From contig JAADGV010000122.1 of NCBI GenBank assembly GCA_013152205.1, forward strand, positions 1-41,113: DNA of 41,113 bases. Reading direction: 5' to 3'. Numbering within the stretch: position 1 is the first letter of the stretch; each line of letters begins with the position of its first letter. The notes below the pieces were generated by a model. That model searched no databases. It worked only from the letters and a program-made list of their open reading frames with translations, and was not told where the DNA came from. Below are positions 17,166 through 22,967 of the stretch, one piece after another. This DNA is from Planctomycetota bacterium. GTDB lineage: Bacteria > Planctomycetota > Planctomycetia > Pirellulales > Lacipirellulaceae. Both the position numbers and the translations under genes were made by a program.

Positions 17166-17384
17166 CTAGATCAAAGTTTCTAGCTTAACTCCCATTGCCT
17201 TAGCAAAACGACGCAACATGCCAATCTGTGGATTGCCACTCTTGAGGAACTGCGAGACAGCCTGACGCGCTGACGTGGGCCGGTAGCCCATCTTAGCGCC
17301 CAATTCTGCTTGGGTGAGGCCAGACTTATCAAACAGCTTGCGTACTTTGCGCATGCTCGGGTCTTCGGTTCTTTCTTTACCCAT
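17166..17384 (-). CDS. XRE-family helix-turn-helix regulator of the element
   Basis: 72 residues. A Cro/C1-type helix-turn-helix spans about residues 10-70: MRKVRKLFDKSGLTQAELGAKMGY, then a recognition helix in SARQAVSQFLKSGNPQIGMLRRFAKAMGVKLETL. The whole protein is one DNA-binding domain. It is divergent from the transposase gene, and the 91 bp between them hold two palindromes overlapping promoters, so it most likely represses the transposase and itself. No ribosome-binding site precedes the ATG; a TAGAAT box ends 7 bases before it, which suggests a leaderless transcript. Confidence 0.88.
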   Translation of the reverse strand: MGKERTEDPSMRKVRKLFDKSGLTQAELGAKMGYRPTSARQAVSQFLKSGNPQIGMLRRFAKAMGVKLETLI

Positions 17385-17390
17385 ACCACT

Positions 17391-17462
17391 ATTCTAAGTT
17401 TCTCAAGAATTATGTCAATATCTCATTGACATGCCAATAAGTTGTCTATATCATATAGACAA
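17391..17462. promoter_or_regulatory. Divergent promoter-operator region of the XRE and transposase genes
   Basis: Operator 1 is TGTCAAT-atctc-ATTGACA (17413-17431). Operator 2 has perfect 10-bp arms TTGTCTATAT and ATATAGACAA around one central C (17442-17462). Plus-strand promoter for the transposase: -35 TTGACA (17426-17431), 17-bp spacer, -10 TATCAT (17449-17454). Minus-strand promoter for XRE: -35 TTGACA (17418-17413), 16-bp spacer, -10 TAGAAT (17396-17391). Operator 1 therefore consists of the two opposing -35 boxes, and operator 2 covers the -10 and start region of the transposase promoter. Binding there by the XRE protein would block both genes. Binding itself is inferred. Confidence 0.8.
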
Positions 17463-17475
17463 AGGAAAGGCAGTT

Positions 17476-18393
17476 ATGAATCTCATAGAAGTAGCCAGTT
17501 TGACCGAAGATGACGCTATGGCCTATTTAGAGAGCCTGCGCTGGCCTGACGGCCCTGTTTGCCCTCATTGTGGTTCCAGCAATTGCACCCGCATGAATGG
17601 CAAGGCTCACCGTAAGGGATGTATCCAGTGTAATAACAGCGAGTGTCGCAAGCAATTTACTGTGAAGGTTGGTTCAATCTTAGAGAGCAGCAAAGTCTCA
17701 CTGGTAAAGTGGGTACTGGCGTTCCATCTTTTATGTTCGTCGAAAAAGGGGTTTTCGGCACTACAGCTTAAACGCGAGCTAAGTTTGGGCTCCTATCGAA
17801 CTGCTTGGTTCATGCTGCATCGCATTCGCCATGCGATGGAAACTCAATCGTTCGACAAACCCATGGAAGGCGTTGTCGAAGTCGACGAGACTTACATAGG
17901 TGGCAAGCCAAGATATAAGCAAAAGGGGAGAACCGGACGCGGCACTACCAAGCAGCCCGTTATGGCCCTTGTGCAGCGTCAGGGAGAAGTGCGATGCGGT
18001 CCTATTCCCAACGTCACCAGCAAGACCTTGATTGGTGCCATTCGCAAGCACGTACAGCCGGACGCCGTAATCGTGACTGACGAACTGCCCGCCTATAAAC
18101 GACTGACTAACTACTTTGCTGAGCATGAGCACGTCAAGCATTCTCGAAGGCAATACGTTAAGACCCGCGAAGACGGGTTCAAGGTTTTCAGCAACACCGT
18201 TGAGAGCTTCTTCGCCTTAATCAAACGTGGTCATTACGGCGTCTATCACAGCATGAGCAAAGCCCACATCCATCGATATTGTGCCGAGTACGGGTTTCGT
18301 TGGAATCACCGCATGGTCTCTGATAGCAGTCGCAGAGACGCTGCCATTAGGCGAATCAGCGGAAAACGCTTGAAATACAAAACATCTTCCTAA
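17476..18393 (+). CDS. IS1595-family (ISXO2-like) transposase
   Basis: 305 residues from the ATG at 17476, preceded by AAAGGAAAGG. An N-terminal zinc ribbon has cysteines 29 and 32 (CPHC) and 49, 52 and 57 (CIQCNNSEC). The catalytic DDE_Tnp_IS1595 domain shows EVDETYIGGK (Asp137), IVTDELPAYK (Asp202) and NTVESFFALIKRGHYGVYH (Glu243 region, with the following His/Lys/Arg pattern), then the conserved FRWNHR near the C-terminus. Length and all motifs are normal, so the enzyme is likely functional. Transcription would start from the operator-controlled promoter just upstream. Confidence 0.95.
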   Translation: MNLIEVASLTEDDAMAYLESLRWPDGPVCPHCGSSNCTRMNGKAHRKGCIQCNNSECRKQFTVKVGSILESSKVSLVKWVLAFHLLCSSKKGFSALQLKRELSLGSYRTAWFMLHRIRHAMETQSFDKPMEGVVEVDETYIGGKPRYKQKGRTGRGTTKQPVMALVQRQGEVRCGPIPNVTSKTLIGAIRKHVQPDAVIVTDELPAYKRLTNYFAEHEHVKHSRRQYVKTREDGFKVFSNTVESFFALIKRGHYGVYHSMSKAHIHRYCAEYGFRWNHRMVSDSSRRDAAIRRISGKRLKYKTSS

Positions 18394-18510
18394 ATCGGCC
18401 AAGAATTTGGCGTTACACCATAACTGGATGTCGATACAATCTAAGTAGGCGCACAAGCACCGAAGACCCTGTTTTATATCAGGGCCTCGCATAGTCGAGG
18501 GGCCGAGAGG

Positions 18511-19269
18511 CTAGGGCTTGATGCGCCTTTTTTCATGCGCCGGTTGATGAAACCTGAACCTCCATACCGAGAAGTCTCCCTTATTTTCCCGTGGAGTTTC
18601 TTCGGCAAGAGATGCGACGCCGATAGCGTCTGCAATAGACGAGGCAATTTTTATCTTCGGCTTCGCCGCGCCCTTTCTTTCGTGTTTGCCATTTACATGG
18701 AAGCCAACAGCCCCGAGCAAGATGTCATTAGCTTGCCCCATTTGAGTCTTCTTAGAGTCCACCGCCTGAACACTCGTTATGCGATTTCTGGTCCAGCCGA
18801 ATCGACTGCGAAGTCCATTATTCAATGCCCTTTGCAAGTCGACTGGATCAGCTGGAGACTGTGAATCATCAGGAAAAACTGCAAGCGTGTCACCGGGCTC
18901 CATCTGCGGCACAAATTTGTGGAGTATCATCTGGTAGAATAACTTGCGATAAAGTTCCTCTGCGCAGCCTTTATTGCGGTTCTTGATGTCTATGTCTCGC
19001 CGGTCAAAATAGATAGACGCGAAAACGACAGTCTGTTGCTTAATGCGACTAAGGAGACCGTCGACGAATTCTTGATATCTGTCGTATCGACCGAGAGATA
19101 CGCGAGTCCATTTCAGTTCGCCTTGAATATCCCAATACGTGCGCCACGATAGCAATAAATCTGCTAAGTGCTTTGCGTCATCGCGTCGGATAAGAAGACC
19201 GCCTACACAAGGGTACTTGTCTGGTTTACTGGTACAAGTTTCATCACAGTAACATTGCCACGCCACCAT
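18511..19269 (-). CDS. DUF3800 domain protein carried by the element
   Basis: 252 residues from the ATG at 19267-19269, preceded by AAAGGAG; a GTG at 19305 is possible but less good. The family begins with a conserved acidic pair, here in CYCDETCTSKPDKYPCVGGLLI, has a second acidic site (VFPDDSQS) and ends with a QAND-ILLGAV helix, all as in DUF3800. These spaced acidic residues suggest a nuclease-like active site, but no activity has been demonstrated to my knowledge. DUF3800 genes are often found inside transposons or next to them. It is convergent with the transposase, leaving 117 bp that contain short GGCCTCG/CGAGG inverted repeats. Confidence 0.88.
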   Translation of the reverse strand: MVAWQCYCDETCTSKPDKYPCVGGLLIRRDDAKHLADLLLSWRTYWDIQGELKWTRVSLGRYDRYQEFVDGLLSRIKQQTVVFASIYFDRRDIDIKNRNKGCAEELYRKLFYQMILHKFVPQMEPGDTLAVFPDDSQSPADPVDLQRALNNGLRSRFGWTRNRITSVQAVDSKKTQMGQANDILLGAVGFHVNGKHERKGAAKPKIKIASSIADAIGVASLAEETPRENKGDFSVWRFRFHQPAHEKRRIKP

Positions 19270-19464
19270 CGCCCAAAACTCCTTTAATGGGCGAACCTCC
19301 TGCACTCAATCCGTACCACATCTTGCGGTAAAGAATCCGCTTGACGCCTTTCAGGCAGTCATATAGACTGCTGGTGTTGTATCGGGTTGCGGCCATTGGT
19401 TCGCATCCTGCCGTTGTCGTCTCCCGGGCGTCTTCGCAAAACTACCGGGGAATGAAAATACGCA

Positions 19465-19496
19465 GAAGCCCAGGAGCCATCCAGCTTCTGGGCTTC
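19465..19496. repeat. Hairpin between the DUF3800 and 52-codon genes
   Basis: GAAGCCCAG (19465-19473) pairs perfectly with CTGGGCTTC (19488-19496) around a 14-nt loop. An alternative pairing AGAAGC/GCTTCT lies inside it. No T-tract follows. It may be a leader structure of the small gene at 19547. Confidence 0.5.
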
Positions 19497-19546
19497 GTGC
19501 ATTTAATATATCGCATTTTCTCTGTGGGTGCGAGCGTCCGCTAGAA

Positions 19547-19705
19547 ATGGCCTCAGACCAACCTAAAAACGATTCTTACCAAGACCGCGAAGAGCGAGTC
19601 TCTCTCTACCCGCTGAGCCCAGAAGAGGCTCTCAAGCGGGCTCTCAGCACCCAGCCACCCCGCAAAGAAGACGGCGGCAACGGGCAATCTACGCAAGATA
19701 AGTAG
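19547..19705 (+). CDS. 52-residue acidic/polar protein of the element
   Basis: ATG at 19547 to TAG at 19703-19705. The protein starts with a polar segment, then RVSLYPLSPEEALKRALSTQPP and a disordered Lys/Asp/Gly/Gln tail. From memory, small proteins with a P-L-(S/T)-P-E-E-A-L-x-A-L motif recur near DUF3800 or transposase genes, so this is probably a genuine passenger gene, but no function is known. There is no strong ribosome-binding site. It is the last gene before the right end of the element. Confidence 0.6.
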   Translation: MASDQPKNDSYQDREERVSLYPLSPEEALKRALSTQPPRKEDGGNGQSTQDK

Positions 19706-19738
19706 GGCATTTTCGAGCCTAAGCAAAACTCAATAATA

Positions 19739-19760
19739 TTGCTTTGCTTTGTGCATACTT
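19739..19760 (-). repeat. Right terminal inverted repeat of the element
   Basis: On the minus strand it contains AAGTATGCACAAAGCAAAGC, matching the left end with three mismatches in 22. Confidence 0.8.
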
Positions 19761-19789
19761 GTCATAAAATTTATTTCTATTGGTATAAT
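19759..19789 (+). promoter_or_regulatory. Candidate hybrid promoter for the DUF2089 gene
   Basis: An extended -10, TGGTATAAT (19781-19789), is a perfect sigma-70 match in chromosomal sequence. TTGTCA (19759-19764) could serve as -35 at a 19-bp distance; five of its bases are the last bases of the mobile element and the sixth is the first of the target duplication. The extended -10 could work without it. Expected transcription start near 19796. Confidence 0.6.
19764..19771. repeat. Right target-site duplication of the IS1595-type element
   Basis: ATAAAATT, identical to 17097-17104. Confidence 0.8.
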
Positions 19790-19838
19790 TATCAATTATG
19801 TGTAGTAATGTCAGCCCTGATGTTGCATAATCGGAAGG

Positions 19839-20204
19839 ATGAGTGATTTCCAGATTAACGCCTCGTGTCCTTATTGCGACCAGGCAATGACGGTCAGCCG
19901 GATGACTTGCCATGCTTGCGAGGTGTCGGTTGAGGCGGCATTTCCGTCTGCCCGACTGGCGAATCTACCGACAGAGCATCAGCGGTTTATCGAGATATTT
20001 GTGTTGGCCAGCGGCAGCTTGAAGGAGATGGCCGAGCAGACGAGCGTCTCGTATCCGACGGTGCGGTCGCGGCTCGACAAAGTGATTGCAGCGCTGCGAG
20101 ATGAGATTGGCAAAACACAACAAACCAAAGGGACGATTCTCGACGCGGTGAGTGAAGGCAAATTATCGGCTGAAGCAGCGGCAAAATTGATCAAGGCGAT
20201 ATGA
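19839..20204 (+). CDS. DUF2089 family zinc-ribbon/HTH protein
   Basis: 121 residues. An N-terminal zinc ribbon has two cysteine pairs (CPYC at 10-13 and CHAC near 25-28). A sigma-70 region-4-like helix-turn-helix follows (HQRFIEIFVLASGSLKEMAEQTSVSYPTVRSRLDKVIAALRDEI), and the last 20 residues (DAVSEGKLSAEAAAKLIKAI) resemble a SHOCT-like helical hairpin. This arrangement is DUF2089, proposed to be DNA-binding but not characterised. The start is fixed by a stop codon 21 bp upstream; GGAAGG directly abuts the ATG, unusually close. It precedes a membrane TPR gene by 57 bp, probably as one operon. Confidence 0.9.
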   Translation: MSDFQINASCPYCDQAMTVSRMTCHACEVSVEAAFPSARLANLPTEHQRFIEIFVLASGSLKEMAEQTSVSYPTVRSRLDKVIAALRDEIGKTQQTKGTILDAVSEGKLSAEAAAKLIKAI

Positions 20205-20261
20205 GAGGGGTGAGAGACGAGGGGGAAGAACCTAAAGGCTAAAAGCTAATCGCATAAAAAA

Positions 20262-21920
20262 ATGACTGAAATAGAACCGAACATTGACGAAACGCTCCCA
20301 GAGCACGAACAAGAACTTTTGGACACGGCACTCCAAGAATCGGACCAGTTGTTGGCCCGATCGCTCCACGACGACGAGGTGCGACGCCGCCGAAAACGTC
20401 TCATCTGGTTGTCTGTACTTGTGATTGGAGGAGTCGTTATGACCAAGGTTTTGATGGGAATTATGGCAGGTTGGCTGGCCGTTAGTGCGCCAGTTGTTGC
20501 CGAGAGCAAGGAAGTAAAAGGGCCTTCCGACCAACAATGGCGCGAACGGTTGCTTGCCGTTCAGGAAGACGACAGCTGGTTTGTTGGCGCTCAAATTGGG
20601 ATGGAACTGGTGCAAATCCCAGGGGATCGTCCTTACGAGATTCTAGCTTCGAATTGGCCCAAGATCGTCGCCAGCGCCCGGAAGCAGATTCTCAAGGGTT
20701 TTACTCCAGGGATGATGGGCAACAAGAAAATTCATCCCCGGTTTTTCGATGTGATGCACCTGGGTATGGCAGACCAGGATGCCGGGGTGCGAAGCTATGC
20801 GGCTGTCTACATCAAGAGGCAAGGCTTGCCCAACTTTGAGCATGATGAAAAGGGATATGCCCGGTGGCGAGAGCAGAACAAGGATCGTACTGCGAAGGAG
20901 ATCGTCAGCAAGAAGTCGACCAATCCAAGCGGACAAGCGGACGATGTTGTCGAGGATGCTGATGCCCTGACGGCGGAAGGTTGGAAACTTTGGCAGGAGC
21001 GCAACATGGTTGCCGCCGAAGAAAAGTTCTCTGAGGCGGTAAAGCTTGATCCGGATGCCACGGATGCGTGGAACGGCCTTGGCTGGAGTCGTTTTAACGG
21101 CGGGCAAAGCGAACGGGCAGTTGAGGCGTTCGGAAAGTGCGTGGCTCTGGAGCCAAAGCATCCGGCGGCGCTCAACGGGCTGGGGCAAGTTTATCTTATG
21201 TGGAAGGACTATGATCGGGCGGAAAAATATCTTTTGCTTGCGGCTCCGCAGGCTCCCGCAGCCCATTATGGGTTGGCAAAGGTGTATCTTCTGCAAGAGA
21301 AGTTCAAGAAAGCCCGGCCGTGGGCTGAAAAAATCGCTGCCAGTAACCCGAAAGACGTGGGATCTCAACAGATGTTGGCAGCCGCCAAGGCTGGCAAGTT
21401 GGATGATGAATTGCGAAAGTTGATCGAGCCACTCGGCAAACCGAAGCTTCATTCGGCCGACGCAGCGCATGGCTGGCAGATGTTTCAAAGTGGTCGCATG
21501 CGCACAGCAGAAAGACTGTTTCGCCGAGTTTTGGAAAACGACAAAGAAAACCTGTCGGCCACCAATGGGCTTGCGTTCTGTTTGCTCAATCAAGGTAAGC
21601 ATGAGCAGGCGAAGCCGCTGTTTGAGCAGTGTCTTTCTTTGGAAAAAGATGCAGGGGGGCCGATGAATGGCTTGGCTCGCTGTTTGAAGGCCGAGGGGAA
21701 AGTCGACGAAGCGATTGCGCTGTGGGAAACGATGACTGAGAAATCTTCTGGTCCCGCGGCGGCAACCACGGGATTGGCTCAGGCGTATCTCGAACGCAAA
21801 GAGTATGCCAAGTCGGTGAAGTATTACAAGATTCTTGTTGACTCGGCACCGAACAACAAAGCGTTTCAACGCGGTTTGGCCAACGCTGAAAAGGGGCTCG
21901 CGTCCAGTGGAGGGAAATAG
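20262..21920 (+). CDS. Membrane-anchored TPR protein
   Basis: 552 residues. An acidic N-terminal 45 residues (EPNIDETLPEHEQELLDTAL) precede one transmembrane helix (about 49-71, LIWLSVLVIGGVVMTKVLMGIMAGWL). After a middle domain of unknown type (about 85-215) come tetratricopeptide repeats, e.g. ALTAEGWKLWQERNMVAAEEKFSEAVKLDPDATDAWNGLGWSRF and further units to the C-terminus. The N-terminus is probably cytoplasmic and the repeats periplasmic. Gene order with DUF2089 hints that it may be a sensor or target of that regulator, somewhat like an anti-sigma arrangement; this is inference from proximity only. Confidence 0.85.
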   Translation: MTEIEPNIDETLPEHEQELLDTALQESDQLLARSLHDDEVRRRRKRLIWLSVLVIGGVVMTKVLMGIMAGWLAVSAPVVAESKEVKGPSDQQWRERLLAVQEDDSWFVGAQIGMELVQIPGDRPYEILASNWPKIVASARKQILKGFTPGMMGNKKIHPRFFDVMHLGMADQDAGVRSYAAVYIKRQGLPNFEHDEKGYARWREQNKDRTAKEIVSKKSTNPSGQADDVVEDADALTAEGWKLWQERNMVAAEEKFSEAVKLDPDATDAWNGLGWSRFNGGQSERAVEAFGKCVALEPKHPAALNGLGQVYLMWKDYDRAEKYLLLAAPQAPAAHYGLAKVYLLQEKFKKARPWAEKIAASNPKDVGSQQMLAAAKAGKLDDELRKLIEPLGKPKLHSADAAHGWQMFQSGRMRTAERLFRRVLENDKENLSATNGLAFCLLNQGKHEQAKPLFEQCLSLEKDAGGPMNGLARCLKAEGKVDEAIALWETMTEKSSGPAAATTGLAQAYLERKEYAKSVKYYKILVDSAPNNKAFQRGLANAEKGLASSGGK

Positions 21921-21949
21921 ACCGACGGCGATTTCCCTTGAAAAATCCT

Positions 21950-22028
21950 GGGGCGCGACTGTGGCCTGCGTGCCGAGTGAGTGTTTCACGTGCCGTGTCC
22001 TGCTCGCTGTGCGGTCGCGCCCCTTTTT
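21950..22028 (+). terminator. Terminator-like palindromic repeat after the TPR gene
   Basis: GGGGCGCGAC (21950-21959) and GTCGCGCCCC (22014-22023) form a perfect 10-bp stem, followed by TTTTT on the plus strand. The 54-nt loop is itself structured and includes TGCCGAGTGAGTGTTTCACG; from memory this wording recurs in planctomycete spacers. It may end transcription of the TPR gene and, in the other direction, separate it from the converging HAD gene. Confidence 0.65.
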
Positions 22029-22046
22029 CGAATCAGGATGGTTCGG

Positions 22047-22694
22047 CTATAGGGTTTGGATTTTCTCCGGGGTTAATTCTCGCAGGCTTTCGACCACCAA
22101 GTTGGCGTGGGCGAGTTGGTCTCGGGTGGCGGTGCCGGTTAGCGCGATGCTGGTCATGCCGGCGCGGTTGGCGGCTTCGACGCCGGCGGGGGCGTCTTCG
22201 ACGACTACGCACTGTTCGGGAGCGACGCCGAGACGTTCGGCTGCGATTTGAAAAACTTGGGGGTCGGGTTTTCCTCGGGTGACGTCGCCGCCCGTTACGC
22301 GAGCAGCGAATAGGCCTGAACGCCCTAAGCATTCAAGCGTGAGTGCCACATTTTCGGGTGGGCCTGAAGAACCGACGGCTAATTTTAGTTTGGCAGCAGC
22401 CAGTGCGTCGATCAATTCTAGCGCACCGTTGATGGCAGAAAATTCCTGCCGAAGTAGGTCGCGATAAAGGGCTTCTTTGCGGTTATCAAGCTCGCGAATC
22501 TCGGCGTCGGTGAGCTTGCCATCGTAGAGTTCCGCAATAATATCGCGGCTCGTGCGGCCAAAGGTCGCCCGGAATTCGTCTTCAGTAAATACGACACCCT
22601 TTTCGGCCAGCATTTGTAGCCAGCTTTGGAAATGGGCCTGGTAGGAGTCGACAAGCACGCCATCGACATCAAAAATTACTGCGGTATTCGGCAC
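22047..22694 (-). CDS. HAD-family hydrolase, beta-phosphoglucomutase-like
   Basis: 215 residues starting at GTG (22692-22694), with AGGAAA upstream. All four HAD motifs are present: DVDGVLVDS (nucleophile and acid Asp), VGSSGPPEN (motif II), the Lys of GKPDPQVF (motif III) and VVVEDAPAGVEAA (motif IV). The helical cap after motif I places it with beta-phosphoglucomutase-like and phosphatase enzymes (subfamily IA). The substrate, a phosphorylated sugar or similar compound, cannot be assigned. No neighbour suggests a pathway. Confidence 0.92.
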   Translation of the reverse strand: MPNTAVIFDVDGVLVDSYQAHFQSWLQMLAEKGVVFTEDEFRATFGRTSRDIIAELYDGKLTDAEIRELDNRKEALYRDLLRQEFSAINGALELIDALAAAKLKLAVGSSGPPENVALTLECLGRSGLFAARVTGGDVTRGKPDPQVFQIAAERLGVAPEQCVVVEDAPAGVEAANRAGMTSIALTGTATRDQLAHANLVVESLRELTPEKIQTL

Positions 22695-22733
22695 GAATTT
22701 AATTTCCTAGTATTACAGCGCAGGGGCAAGTTT

Positions 22734-22915
22734 ACCACAACGACACAACGGACACGACGTGAATCTAACGTGTAACATTGAAGTCGCCCGCTAATCAATT
22801 CAAAGAGGACAAATTTTCACAAGAAACAATATCTGTTGCATTTCGGTAGGCTCCGAACCGTGGGAAATACCGGAAACCCAGGCTTCTTTCGTCGTGTTCG
22901 TTGTGTCGTCGTGGT
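22734..22915. repeat. Palindromic element with 26-bp inverted arms
   Basis: Left arm 22734-22759 and right arm 22890-22915 are inverted copies matching at 24 of 26 bases. The arms begin ACCACAACGACACAACG on the left and, inverted, ACCACGACGACACAACG on the right. The 130-bp interior has no gene. The element fills the gap between the HAD and symporter genes. Its arms are built like those at 35044 and 37357 (ACCAC followed by short GAC/ACG units). Confidence 0.75.
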
Positions 22916-22967
22916 TCAACCTTGCGTAGTAGCACCAGTGTAATTGAAAGAATTGACATAGTTGATC

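Larger units (their letters stand above)
17105..19763 (+). mobile_element. IS1595-family (ISXO2-like) element with XRE, DUF3800 and small-protein genes
   Basis: A 2659-bp unit flanked by the 8-bp direct repeat ATAAAATT. Inside the repeats are imperfect terminal inverted repeats: reading inward from each end, positions 4-25 match at 19 of 22 bases (left 17108-17129, right 19760-19739 on the other strand), while the three outermost bases differ. Both share TATGCAC and CAAAGCAA. Contents in order: an XRE regulator on the minus strand, the transposase, a DUF3800 gene on the minus strand and a 52-codon gene. All frames are intact, so the element is probably recent and possibly active. Confidence 0.88.

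Noticed and set aside
17105..19763. Toxin-antitoxin reading of the XRE gene with a neighbour
   Set aside because: The divergent neighbour is a full transposase, and the shared operator explains the XRE protein; no toxin-like gene is adjacent.
20643..21989. 448-codon open frame antisense to the TPR gene
   Set aside because: Opposite strand of a clear TPR coding region, rich in Arg/Leu/Phe/Pro without a domain.
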